Assembly: GCA_045226335.1 (NCBI GenBank)
Contig: JBGVCH010000081.1
Coordinates: 42,035-106,034, forward strand
Direction: 5' to 3'
DNA from: RUG11272 sp045226335
Lineage (GTDB): Bacteria > Bacillota > Clostridia > Christensenellales > Aristaeellaceae
Length of the DNA: 64,000 bases
Shown here: positions 35,733-43,578 of the stretch, one piece after another
Layout of the letters: every line of letters begins with the position of its first letter
How positions within the stretch are numbered: the first letter of the stretch is position 1
Translations under genes and position numbers: made by a program
Notes under the pieces: model-generated
Database searches by the model: none
The model's input: only the letters and a program-made list of their open reading frames with translations
What the model was told of the DNA's origin: nothing

Positions 35733-37067
35733 TTACTCTGCGTCCTCTTTTTTCTCCGGTTCCGGTGCAGCTTTCTCGTTGATCACGGCGCCGCTCATCA
35801 TCAGCGCGACGGTGCGGGTGACATTGGCCGCATCTTTCAGGGCTTCCTTCTGGTCATCGGTGAGGTCCTTTTTGAACGCGTCGAGTTCCTTCCCCATGCG
35901 CTCGGCCTGCTTGACCGTCTCCTTCTCGATGTCCTCTTCCGTAGCTTCGATCGCTTCGGCTTTCTCGATGGCTTCCAGCGTCAGGCGGATCTTCAGCCTG
36001 CGCTCGGCTTCGTTCCGGTACTGCTCCGCCAGCTGCTCCACCGTCTGGCCGGTCCACTTCAGGTAGTCTTCCATCTTGATGCCCTGATAGGCCATCCGGA
36101 GCTGCATGTCGCGCAGGATGCTGTTGATCTCCCGGTCCACCATCGCCTTGGGGATCTCCACGCTGGCGTTGTCGGCGGCCTTTTCCACCACGGCATTCTC
36201 CGCGGCGGTCTTGTTGTTTTCGTCGGCCTTCTTCTGGAGTTCTTCCACGATGCTTTCGCGGTATTCCGCGAAGGTGGTGAAGTCGCTGACGTCGGCGGCG
36301 AAGTCATCGTCCAATTCGGGCATTTCCGTCTTGGAAATGCTGTTGACCTTGACATGGAAGACCGCGGCCTTGCCGGCCAGTTCTTCGGCGTGATAGCTCT
36401 CGGGGAAGGTCACGTTGATGTCCTTCTCCTCGGCGACGCACATGCCCACCATCTGGTCCTCGAAGCCCGGGATGAAGGTGTTGCTGCCGATCTCCAGCGT
36501 CTGTCCATTCGCGGTGCCGCCGTCAAAGGCCACGCCGTCCACGGTGCCCGCGTAGTCCAGGTTCACGGTGTCGCCCTTTTCGACGGGCCGGTCCAGCACT
36601 TCCGACGTGCGGGAAGCCTTGGTGCGGTCGCGGTCGATGCGGGCGTTGATGTCGGCGTCGGTGACGGTCTCTTTCTCGATCTCAACCGTCAGGCCCTTGT
36701 ATTCGCCCAGGGTCACTTCGGGATAAACGAAGACCTCACAGGTGACGGTGACATCCTTGCCGGGCTCAATGCTCAGCCAGTCCACGTTCACCTCAGGCTG
36801 ATCCACAGCCTTGATGTCTTCCTTCTCAATGGCTTCGTCGTAGTGCTCGGGCAGCCACTGGTTGATGGCTTCTTCATAGAAAATGTCGGGGCCGTACATG
36901 CGCTCGATCAGGCTGCGGGGCGCGTGACCCTTGCGGAAGCCGGGCACGTTGACGCGGCCGCGAAGCTTCAGATAAGCCTTCTGGTTGGCCGCGGCGAACT
37001 CATCCGCCGGCAGGGTGAACGTCAGTTTGACTTTGTTGCCAGAAATCTTCTCAACGGTGTAGCTCAT
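35733..37067 (-). CDS. tig: Trigger factor (ribosome-bound chaperone and peptidyl-prolyl isomerase)
   Basis: A 444-residue chaperone for nascent chains. The ribosome-binding signature GFRKGHAPRS is near residue 45, the FKBP-like isomerase domain lies at about 150-240 (KGDTVNLDYAGTVDGVAFDGG), and the helical substrate-cradle part follows. The C-terminal end is acidic (KKEDAE). GGAGGAG precedes ATG 37067. It leads the tig-clpP-clpX(-lon-ysxC) cluster. Confidence 0.97.
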   Translation of the reverse strand: MSYTVEKISGNKVKLTFTLPADEFAAANQKAYLKLRGRVNVPGFRKGHAPRSLIERMYGPDIFYEEAINQWLPEHYDEAIEKEDIKAVDQPEVNVDWLSIEPGKDVTVTCEVFVYPEVTLGEYKGLTVEIEKETVTDADINARIDRDRTKASRTSEVLDRPVEKGDTVNLDYAGTVDGVAFDGGTANGQTLEIGSNTFIPGFEDQMVGMCVAEEKDINVTFPESYHAEELAGKAAVFHVKVNSISKTEMPELDDDFAADVSDFTTFAEYRESIVEELQKKADENNKTAAENAVVEKAADNASVEIPKAMVDREINSILRDMQLRMAYQGIKMEDYLKWTGQTVEQLAEQYRNEAERRLKIRLTLEAIEKAEAIEATEEDIEKETVKQAERMGKELDAFKKDLTDDQKEALKDAANVTRTVALMMSGAVINEKAAPEPEKKEDAE

Positions 37068-37142
37068 GGATATCTCCTCCTGTGTCGCTCCTCGGACGTG
37101 CCGAAGGCTCTTGCTCCGGCAGATCTTTGCGGCGCGATGTCT

Positions 37143-37171
37143 ATTCTACCATACTTTCACTTTCCGCGCAA
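37143..37171 (-). promoter_or_regulatory. Promoter for tig-clpP-clpX
   Basis: TTGCGC (37166-37171), a 17-bp spacer and TAGAAT (37143-37148) on the minus strand. I found no CtsR or CIRCE repeat beside it. Confidence 0.72.
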
Positions 37172-37256
37172 TATGCTTTGACGCCCTTTTTGCCCTGCTT
37201 TTCGCTCCGTTTTTCGCTTTGCCGGCGCCTTCCGGACGCGTGCTTTCAGGCTTGTC

Positions 37257-38213
37257 TCAGAAGGGATCGTCCGGATCGGCGCAGGCGTCCGACTGACCGA
37301 TGCCGAGGATCTCCGCCGTCTTTCTCGCGCTGGCGCGATAGCCCTTTGAGTTGGTCACCAGGCAGATCTGCTTTCCCATGAAGACCATGGAAGCGGACTG
37401 CCCGCCGTCCAGGTTGAAAGCCACGGTGCAGCCCATCTCATGAAGCCGCTCCGCTATGAACCGGATGGACGAGCCGATGCTGCGCTTGTTTCTCCCTTCG
37501 GACATCACCGCGGCGTAATGCCCTCGCTCGATCATGCCGATCCCGGTGCGCTGCGCACTGCCGTTGCCGTACTTCTTCAGCGCCGCGGTGTTCAGTTCCC
37601 CGTCCCGGATCAGCCAGGGCCCGAAGGCAAGCACATCCAGGGCCCCCATCTCCACGTACTCGGCAGGCTTCAGCTCGTTGGACCAGTACACCCGCATGTC
37701 CCCGTCCGGCATCAGCGCCAGCGTGTCACAGTTGGGGAAATCCCTGTTTTTCTTCTTGGTGTGGGAATAGACGATCTGACCGTCCCGGATCAGGATGCCC
37801 GCGATCATCTTTTTGCTGAGCCGCAGATGGGCGAAATCGCTGTTCAGGGCGAAGACCGTCTTGTGCTCCCGCGCGATTTTGTAGGGATAATTCAGGTCCT
37901 TCCAGCGCTTGGTTTCGCTCCAGGGGAGCATGCGGAAGATCTCCCCTTCCGCCGCCCAGATCTCCGCCTCATACCAGACCAGCCTGGGCTTGGCCTGGGT
38001 CCTGCGGTAGATCTCCACCTTCAGCGTGGTCGAGCAGTAGCGCCAGACGCCGGCTTCATCATCCTCGTAGACAAACTCGCCCTCGTCGAGAAAGCCCTTC
38101 TCGTTCAGAGGCGGGAACGCGCCTTTTTCCACCTCCACGCTCTCGGCCGATACGACGGCCGCCGCCAGGAGGAGCGTCAGTGTGATCATGATAAACGCTG
38201 TCTTCTTGCTCAT
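37257..38213 (-). CDS. Secreted phosphodiester glycosidase family protein (NAGPA-like), copy 2
   Basis: A 318-residue exported protein with a signal peptide (MSKKTAFIMITLTLLLAAAVVS). The PF09992 domain, named after the mammalian enzyme that uncovers mannose-6-phosphate, is visible from about residue 75: FALNSDFAH, GILIRDGQIVYS, AFGPWLIRDGEL, GMIERGHYAAVMSEGR and GCTVAFNLDGGQSASMVFMG. In bacteria such proteins act on phosphodiester-linked sugars of teichoic acid or exopolysaccharide. It shares its layout and an N-terminal box (GFLDEGEFVYE) with the gene directly upstream, showing tandem duplication. It begins with ATGA overlapping that gene's stop. Confidence 0.85.
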   Translation of the reverse strand: MSKKTAFIMITLTLLLAAAVVSAESVEVEKGAFPPLNEKGFLDEGEFVYEDDEAGVWRYCSTTLKVEIYRRTQAKPRLVWYEAEIWAAEGEIFRMLPWSETKRWKDLNYPYKIAREHKTVFALNSDFAHLRLSKKMIAGILIRDGQIVYSHTKKKNRDFPNCDTLALMPDGDMRVYWSNELKPAEYVEMGALDVLAFGPWLIRDGELNTAALKKYGNGSAQRTGIGMIERGHYAAVMSEGRNKRSIGSSIRFIAERLHEMGCTVAFNLDGGQSASMVFMGKQICLVTNSKGYRASARKTAEILGIGQSDACADPDDPF

Positions 38214-39196
38214 TTTTTGATCACCGCCGGCTTTCGCTCAATCACCAGATCGGACACGCCGATGGCGATCAGTTCCGTTGCCCGCCGTGCGCTGCCGACC
38301 TTGTTGGTAGCGCCGCCCGCGACGTTCAGCTGGACGCCCATGAACATCATGAAGGAAGTCTCACCGCCGTCCAGGTTGAATCCCACCGTGCAGCCCATCT
38401 CCAGCAGGCGCTCCGTCAGAAACATCAGGTTGGTCCCTTTGCTGCGGGCGGTCCGGCCCTCGGCCACGATGGCGACAAAGTGATGGGGGTCCACCATGCC
38501 GATGACGGTTCGGGGATTGTTGTTCAGGCCCAGTTTGCTCAGCGCGGTCTCGTTGATTACGCCGTCCCGGATCAGCCAGGGCCCGAAGCTCATCACGGTC
38601 TTGCAGCCCATGTCGATGTACTCCTGGGCCGTGTGCTCCAGCCGGTCAAACACCGCGATGGAGCCATCCGGCATGAAAGCCAGGATATCCTGATTCGGAA
38701 AGGCGCCGCCCCTCTGATTCTTCCGGACTTTGCTCCATAGGATCTTTCCGTTCCGGATGATGATGCCCACATTGGCGTTTTTGCTGGGATAGCGCCCCTG
38801 GGCAAAGTCGTTGTTGATGGCAAAGACCACCTTGTGCTGCTGGGCCAGAAGATAGGGCCAGGTGGAGGTGCTAAGGTATTTGCCCTCTTTGTATGTGGGG
38901 TTGATCCAGCCCTCTTCGCCGCGGGTCCAGATTTCCGCTTCCCACCAGACTAATTTCTTGGGGGTGTCTTTGGTTTTCCGGCTGATCTCAATTCTCAGAG
39001 TCGGAGAGACATACCGCCAGAGGCCTTCGTCCTCCCCTTCGTAGACGAACTCGCCTTCGTCCAGGAAGCCCTCCTCGTTCAGCTCCGGCCAGTCGGGGGT
39101 CTCGGAACCGATCCGCTGCGAAACCGTCGCGGAAGCGGACGAAAGGATCAGCACAGCCGTCAGCAGCAGCCATGCAGCCCTCTTCAAAACCGCCAT
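38210..39196 (-). CDS. Secreted phosphodiester glycosidase family protein (NAGPA-like), copy 1
   Basis: A 328-residue exported protein with a signal peptide (MAVLKRAAWLLLTAVLILSSASA). It has the same PF09992 core as its downstream neighbour (FAINNDFAQG, GIIIRNGKILWS, SFGPWLIRDGVI, GMVDPHHFVAIVAEGR, GCTVGFNLDGGETSFMMFMG). The DGG(E/Q) motif is the likely catalytic centre in this family. It begins 5 bp after purC, with no promoter in between, so the cell-surface enzymes are driven by the purC promoter. The role is inferred only from the domain. Confidence 0.85.
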   Translation of the reverse strand: MAVLKRAAWLLLTAVLILSSASATVSQRIGSETPDWPELNEEGFLDEGEFVYEGEDEGLWRYVSPTLRIEISRKTKDTPKKLVWWEAEIWTRGEEGWINPTYKEGKYLSTSTWPYLLAQQHKVVFAINNDFAQGRYPSKNANVGIIIRNGKILWSKVRKNQRGGAFPNQDILAFMPDGSIAVFDRLEHTAQEYIDMGCKTVMSFGPWLIRDGVINETALSKLGLNNNPRTVIGMVDPHHFVAIVAEGRTARSKGTNLMFLTERLLEMGCTVGFNLDGGETSFMMFMGVQLNVAGGATNKVGSARRATELIAIGVSDLVIERKPAVIKK

Positions 39197-39201
39197 GCCC
39201 C

Positions 39202-39918
39202 TCAGCCCTCCATGCCCATCATGCGATGCAGCAATTCCTGATAAGCCTGTTCCGCGTTGCCCAGATCCCGGCGGAAGCGGTCCATATCCAGGGGCTCATG
39301 TGTCCTCGCGTCCCAGAAGCGCGCCACGTCCGGCGAGATTTCATCCGCCACCAGGATCTGCTTGTGAAAGCGGCCGAACTCCAGCTTGAAGTCGATCAAC
39401 TCGATGCCGATCTCCCGCATGTATTGGCTGATGATGCCGTTGACCTGCAGGGCCATATCCGTGGCCTGGTCGATCTCTTCGCGGCTGGCCAGCCGGAGGG
39501 CCAGGATGTGCGTCATGTTGACCAGCGGATCGTCCGTGTAAGGGCCGCGAAGGATGTACTCCACCACCGGCGGCTGGAGCGGACGGCCCTCCGTCAGTCC
39601 GAGGCGCTCCGCCATGCTGCCCGCGGCGCGGTCGCGGACCTTGATGGCCACCGGCAGCATATCGCAGCGACGGACCAGGCTCTGGCGGCTGTCCAGGGGC
39701 TCGATGTAATGGTTCGGGACCCCGTGCTCGGACAGCAGGTGGAAAAAGGTCTGCGAGATGGCGTTGTTGATCTCGCCCTTTCCCCAGATGCGGCCCCGCT
39801 TCAAGCCGTGGTAGGCCATGGCGTCATCCTTGAAATACTCGATGGCCGTATCCGGATCGTCCGTCGCGTAGATTCGCTTGCTCTTTCCCTCTCGGATCAG
39901 TTCACCGGGCTGAAGCAT
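39202..39918 (-). CDS. purC: Phosphoribosylaminoimidazole-succinocarboxamide synthase (SAICAR synthetase)
   Basis: A 238-residue enzyme that joins CAIR with aspartate using ATP in purine synthesis. The start EGKSKRIYATDDPDTAIEYFKDD is the nucleotide-binding P-loop-like strand pair, and the signatures LPVAIKVRDRAAGS and LIDFKLEFGR follow. No other pur gene is nearby, so purC is separated from the pathway cluster and heads an operon with two secreted glycosidase-like genes. Confidence 0.97.
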   Translation of the reverse strand: MLQPGELIREGKSKRIYATDDPDTAIEYFKDDAMAYHGLKRGRIWGKGEINNAISQTFFHLLSEHGVPNHYIEPLDSRQSLVRRCDMLPVAIKVRDRAAGSMAERLGLTEGRPLQPPVVEYILRGPYTDDPLVNMTHILALRLASREEIDQATDMALQVNGIISQYMREIGIELIDFKLEFGRFHKQILVADEISPDVARFWDARTHEPLDMDRFRRDLGNAEQAYQELLHRMMGMEG

Positions 39919-39967
39919 GTTCTGACTCCCTTCCGTCCCGTCGTTCTCTGACCACAGAATACGGATA

Positions 39968-40000
39968 AAGAGCGCACAGCACCAGGCACATTGCGCTCTT
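39968..40000 (-). promoter_or_regulatory. Long hairpin in the purC leader
   Basis: AAGAGCGCA and TGCGCTCTT form a perfect 9-bp stem with a 15-base loop on the minus strand, about 20 nt after the likely start of transcription. Only TTT follows the stem, so it may be a pause or attenuation hairpin instead of a full terminator. No purine, PRPP or guanidine riboswitch core is visible. Confidence 0.45.
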
Positions 40001-40017
40001 CAGATTTTTGCTCTTCA

Positions 40018-40046
40018 ATTATATCAGAATCAAACGGATGTGACAA
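40018..40046 (-). promoter_or_regulatory. Promoter for purC and the glycosidase genes
   Basis: TTGTCA (40041-40046), a 17-bp spacer and a perfect TATAAT (40018-40023) on the minus strand. Confidence 0.9.
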
Positions 40047-40080
40047 GACTAAATTGCCGTTTCGCCGCGAATTTCCGCGA

Positions 40081-40836
40081 TCATTCAAGGCTTCGCGGCC
40101 CCGAGCAGCCCGGTCGGCCGGCGAAGGCGTAGAGGCCGATGGCGGCCGCGACAGAAAGGTTCAGCGAGTCCACCCGATCATTGGACGGGATCCGCACCGG
40201 CTGGCCGAGGGAAGCGTAGAACGGCGGGAGGCCGCTGCCCTCGTTGCCGAAGATCAGGGTCCAGTCCTCCGGGATCTCACCCGCAAGCACCTCCGGAAGC
40301 GGCAGGGACGCGTCCAGCATGAAGGGGTACACGGGCCGGTCCGGGTTTTCCTCCTGCCAGGCCTCATAACTCGGGTAAGTCTTGACCCGGAGCTGAAAGA
40401 TCGCGCCCATGCTGGCCCGGACGGTCCTGGGATCAAAGACGTCCGCGCAGGGTCGGATCAGAGCCACGTCCTCCACGCCGAAGCCCAGCGCCGTCCGCAG
40501 GATGGTCCCGACATTGCCGCAGTCGGAAGCCTGGGCCAGCACCACTTGCGGTTTTCCGCTCGCCAGCTGTTCTTCCCGCTTGGCAAAGACCGCAGCGGCG
40601 TAACAGTTCTCTTTGCCGGAGATCCTCGACAGGATGCGGTCCGCCTCCTCCACGCGCACACCGCAGGAGGCAGCTTTCTCAGCCAGGGACCTGCCGGCGT
40701 CCGTGTCGACGGCTTTCGACGAGATCAGCACCCTACGGACATTGTCGGGCGTGTGATTCAGCGCTTCCATGGCGGGGAAAAAGCCCGGCGCGTAGCTGTA
40801 GTCCATGGAAGGCTTGTACATTTCCAGTGATGGCAT
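40081..40836 (-). CDS. TrmH/SpoU family RNA methyltransferase
   Basis: A 251-residue 2'-O-ribose methyltransferase of the SPOUT class. An N-terminal substrate-binding part precedes the knot domain: DCGNVGTILRTALGFGVE, LIFGNEGSGLPP and DSLNLSVAAAIGLYAF are the three family motifs. The target (rRNA or tRNA) cannot be told from sequence. It lies 11 bp after ftsY and is probably cotranscribed with it. Confidence 0.92.
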   Translation of the reverse strand: MPSLEMYKPSMDYSYAPGFFPAMEALNHTPDNVRRVLISSKAVDTDAGRSLAEKAASCGVRVEEADRILSRISGKENCYAAAVFAKREEQLASGKPQVVLAQASDCGNVGTILRTALGFGVEDVALIRPCADVFDPRTVRASMGAIFQLRVKTYPSYEAWQEENPDRPVYPFMLDASLPLPEVLAGEIPEDWTLIFGNEGSGLPPFYASLGQPVRIPSNDRVDSLNLSVAAAIGLYAFAGRPGCSGPRSLE

Positions 40837-40847
40837 GGCTTCCTCCG

Positions 40848-41828
40848 TCAGAAGAGCGCTTCCACGAAATCCTTGGCCTTGAAGGGCTGAAGGTCATCGA
40901 TGCCCTCGCCCACGCCGATATACCAGACCGGAACATTGACCTCCTGGCGGATCGCCAGCGCCACGCCGCCCTTGGCGGTGCCGTCCAGCTTGGTGAGGAT
41001 GATGCCGCCCACCTCGCAGACTTCCTTGAAGACCCGGGCCTGCTGAAGCCCGTTCTGGCCCGTGGTGGCGTCCAGCACCAGGATGCAGCGGACATCGGCC
41101 TCGGGGTATTCGCGGTCGATGACCCTGCGCATCTTGTCCAGCTCGTCCATCAGGTTCTTCTTGTTGTGGAGGCGGCCTGCGGTATCTACGATCAGTAGGT
41201 CGGCGCCGTTGGCTTTTGCGGATTTCACCGCGTCATAGACCACGGCAGCCGGGTCCGCGCCTTCCTCGCGCTTGACGATGGGCACCCTGGCCCGCTCGGC
41301 CCAGATGGTCAGCTGTTCGGCCGCGGCGGCGCGGAACGTGTCGCCGGCACAGAGCATGACCTTCCGGCCGATGGCCTGGAAGCGCAGGGCCAGCTTGCCG
41401 ATGGTGGTGGTCTTTCCGACGCCGTTGACACCCACGATGAGCATCACCATGGGCCACTTCAGCGGCGGACGCGGGATGTCCATCTCCTCGATCATGATCT
41501 GCTTGAGGATCTCCCGCGCTTCCACGCCGTTCTTGACGTTCTGCTGTTTCACCCGGGCTTTCAACTCGTCGATGATGGCGGTCGTCGCCTTGATGCCGCA
41601 GTCCGAAAGGATGAGGATATCCTCCAGTTCCTCGTAGAAGTCGTCGTCGATCTTTTCCGTCTGCCTGGCCAGAGTGTCGACCTTGTCGGTCATGTTCCCG
41701 CGGGTCTTGCTGAGACCCTGCCGCAGCCGGGCAAACAGGCCTTTTTTCTCTTTCTCTTCGCCAGCCTCCGGTTTTGCCGCGGAGGCTTCCGGTTTTTCGT
41801 TATTCTTGTTCCGGCCGAATAGTGCCAT
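40848..41828 (-). CDS. ftsY: Signal recognition particle receptor FtsY
   Basis: A 326-residue SRP GTPase that docks ribosome-SRP complexes at the membrane. The N-terminal 60 residues are charged (the A domain is short), the N domain follows, and G1 is GVNGVGKTTT (133-142). Then come the DTFRAAAAEQL insertion-box motif, DTAGRLHNK (G3) and TKLDGTAKGG (G4). It has its own promoter, and no smc or ffh gene is adjacent. Confidence 0.97.
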   Translation of the reverse strand: MALFGRNKNNEKPEASAAKPEAGEEKEKKGLFARLRQGLSKTRGNMTDKVDTLARQTEKIDDDFYEELEDILILSDCGIKATTAIIDELKARVKQQNVKNGVEAREILKQIMIEEMDIPRPPLKWPMVMLIVGVNGVGKTTTIGKLALRFQAIGRKVMLCAGDTFRAAAAEQLTIWAERARVPIVKREEGADPAAVVYDAVKSAKANGADLLIVDTAGRLHNKKNLMDELDKMRRVIDREYPEADVRCILVLDATTGQNGLQQARVFKEVCEVGGIILTKLDGTAKGGVALAIRQEVNVPVWYIGVGEGIDDLQPFKAKDFVEALF

Positions 41829-41878
41829 TGTATGTTGATCCTCCAGCTTCTGCCAATTTTCCCCTTCAGGGCAGGGGC

Positions 41879-41907
41879 ATTATACCATAACGGACCGGAT
41901 GATGCAA
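41879..41907 (-). promoter_or_regulatory. Promoter for ftsY
   Basis: TTGCAT (41902-41907), a 17-bp spacer and a perfect TATAAT (41879-41884) on the minus strand. Confidence 0.88.
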
Positions 41908-41920
41908 ACATTTCCGGCGC

Positions 41921-41958
41921 AAAAAGCGGGGCGGCGGCGCAATGCCCGACGCCCCGCC
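41921..41958 (-). terminator. Terminator after the methyltransferase gene
   Basis: GCGGGGCG pairs with CGCCCCGC around a long G+C loop, ending in TTTTTGC on the minus strand. Confidence 0.82.
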
Positions 41959-41965
41959 CTGCGGG

Positions 41966-42682
41966 TTATTTCTTCCGAAGAATGAACCGGACAAAGTTCA
42001 GGTATGCTCCGCCGCCGGCGCGCATGCTCTTCCGGTCCCCCACGGCGTAATCGTTTTCCTGCCTGAGCCAGTCCTCCCACGCCTCCATGTTGGTCTCCAT
42101 CGGTGAGACGGACAGGATCTCGGCGTCCCGGGACGCGCTCAGCAGCCTTTGCCACCAATCCGCGTCATGGATGGTTTCCAGATCCTCCGGCGTAAAGGAC
42201 CGCAGCAGCACCTCCGGTAGATGGCCGTGGCAGTCCTTTTTCATTCCGGGCACGGCGATGTACAGGTATCCGCCGGGTTTCACGAAAGGAAGAAGTTTCT
42301 CGTCCAGAAAGGCCGGATCGCGCCCGAAGTAGTGATAGGAGTCTGTCGACACCACCGCGTCAAAGAAGGCCTTCTCAAACGGAAGATCCAGCGCGTCCGC
42401 CTTGACGGGGACGATCTGGTCACGGCTCAGGCCCATCCGGTCAAAGAACCGGCGGTTGTCCTCCGGTTCACTCCAGAGGTCCGCCGCGAAGACCCTGAAG
42501 CCGTATTCCCGGACCAGAAAGACGCTGGTCAGGCCCTGGCCGCTGCCCAGGTCACAGACTGTGCTGCCGGCAGGGATCCGATGGTCCGCCATCAGTTCCT
42601 CCAGGAGTTTCAGCGGATTCGGACCCATGATTTTTGCCATCAGGTCCGGGGCAGAGTATTGGTCGCTCAACGGGTATTTCAT
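41966..42682 (-). CDS. Class I SAM-dependent methyltransferase, substrate unknown
   Basis: A 238-residue enzyme. Motif I is VCDLGSGQGLTSVFL (about residues 48-62), post-I is FAADLWSEP, and motif II is FDAVVSTDSYHYFG. The layout matches small-molecule methyltransferases near the cyclopropane/phospholipid type. ATG 42682 is used because GAGGG lies just before it; the ATG at 42700 has no site. It follows the acetyltransferase by 14 bp, so they are probably cotranscribed. Confidence 0.82.
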   Translation of the reverse strand: MKYPLSDQYSAPDLMAKIMGPNPLKLLEELMADHRIPAGSTVCDLGSGQGLTSVFLVREYGFRVFAADLWSEPEDNRRFFDRMGLSRDQIVPVKADALDLPFEKAFFDAVVSTDSYHYFGRDPAFLDEKLLPFVKPGGYLYIAVPGMKKDCHGHLPEVLLRSFTPEDLETIHDADWWQRLLSASRDAEILSVSPMETNMEAWEDWLRQENDYAVGDRKSMRAGGGAYLNFVRFILRKK

Positions 42683-42696
42683 CTTTTTCCCTCTTT

Positions 42697-43251
42697 TCAT
42701 TCATTCGTCAGGGTGTCATAGAACGAGTAATCCACCACGCCGTGGATATGCGCCAGCGCGCCTTCCGTCAGTTCCCTGATCATCAGGCAGCTGACATGAG
42801 GCAGGTGAATGGCCGGACCAGCCACGATCCCGTGGTCCGCGCTGGTGACGAAGCCCCGGGCGTGGTAATTCCGGGGATTTCCCTCCACAAGGACGGCTTT
42901 GAATCCCATTTCTCTTGCTTTTCCGAAGCCGCATTCAATCAGGTCTTTCGAGATGTGTCGACGCTGCAGCTCTGTTTTTACGGCCACCGGCGACAGGAGC
43001 AGCAGCTCGTCCTCGTACCGCCCCTCGATGTGGAAACGCGAAAACATCACATACCCGACGATCTCGTCCGTTTCGTTCACCATGATCAGTTCCAGTTCCG
43101 GGATGTAGTATCGCTTGGACCGGATTTCCGCCACAAGGCTTCGGACGGTTTTTCCCTCTTCAGGGCCCTCCGCTTCGGCAAACACACGCTCGACAAAGTT
43201 CAGGGATTCCTCCAGGTATTCAGGTTTCATGCTTTTGATGATTCTTTCCAC
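42697..43251 (-). CDS. GNAT family N-acetyltransferase (GTG start)
   Basis: A 184-residue acetyl-CoA-dependent acetyltransferase of unknown substrate. The GNAT core shows DEIVGYVMFSRFHIEG, LLLLSPVAVKTELQRRHISK (the acetyl-CoA loop region) and GFKAVLVEGNPRNYHARGF. The start is GTG at 43251: AGGAGG lies ten bases before it, while the next ATG (43230) has none. Upstream is a long untranslated region, 43252-43475, with its own strong promoter. Confidence 0.82.
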   Translation of the reverse strand: MERIIKSMKPEYLEESLNFVERVFAEAEGPEEGKTVRSLVAEIRSKRYYIPELELIMVNETDEIVGYVMFSRFHIEGRYEDELLLLSPVAVKTELQRRHISKDLIECGFGKAREMGFKAVLVEGNPRNYHARGFVTSADHGIVAGPAIHLPHVSCLMIRELTEGALAHIHGVVDYSFYDTLTNE

Positions 43252-43475
43252 GGCTGAATTGCCTCCTGTATTCATATTCCGTATGGCAAGGATTCGGGCA
43301 GCGCGGAACGACGGAATGGCAACAGAAAAAGTGCCCGGCTCACGGCGTATCGCAGAAAGGCACATGAAACATGGCGGTCATACGGCCCGCCACGCTCATT
43401 CAGCCTTTCCGGCCCGTTACGCTACAGTTGCCAAACACTACCTCCGGGGGATGGCCTGATCTGTCAGGATCCCAC
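43252..43475 (-). ncRNA. Candidate structured leader RNA or attenuator before the GNAT gene (unassigned)
   Basis: The 327-bp gap 43252-43578 holds no protein gene. On the minus strand a near-consensus promoter (43482-43510) starts an RNA of about 220 nt before the GTG of the GNAT gene. It can form several hairpins: GGATCCTGA with TCAGG-ATCC at 43450-43473, GGCGG/CCGCC at 43374-43392, and a GTGCC/GGCAC stem (43331-43363) followed by TTTTTCTG. The last looks like a premature terminator. I cannot match it to a known riboswitch, T-box, 6S or SRP RNA. The fold is from reading by eye only. Confidence 0.4.
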
Positions 43476-43481
43476 AACCGA

Positions 43482-43510
43482 ATCTTACCACGAGGGCAAT
43501 GGTCTGTCAA
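43482..43510 (-). promoter_or_regulatory. Strong promoter for the leader RNA-GNAT-methyltransferase unit
   Basis: A perfect TTGACA (43505-43510), a 17-bp spacer and TAAGAT (43482-43487) on the minus strand. Confidence 0.85.
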
Positions 43511-43540
43511 GCGAAAGAACGGCGATTCCGCAGGCATGAC

Positions 43541-43570
43541 AAAAAGCACGAGCCAATCGCTCATGCTTTT
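43541..43570 (-). terminator. Terminator after the CobW gene pair
   Basis: AAAAGCATGAGC and GCTCGTGCTTTT form a 12-bp stem (one T-G pair) with a 5-base loop and a T tail on the minus strand. It begins 9 bp after the CobW stop. Confidence 0.9.
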
Positions 43571-43578
43571 GCCGGGAA

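Noticed and set aside
43252..43475. 6S RNA, SRP RNA or cobalamin riboswitch
   Set aside because: Short stretches (for example GGAGGTAG or GCAACTGTAGC) look familiar, but the defining core sequences of these RNAs are absent. It is left as unassigned.
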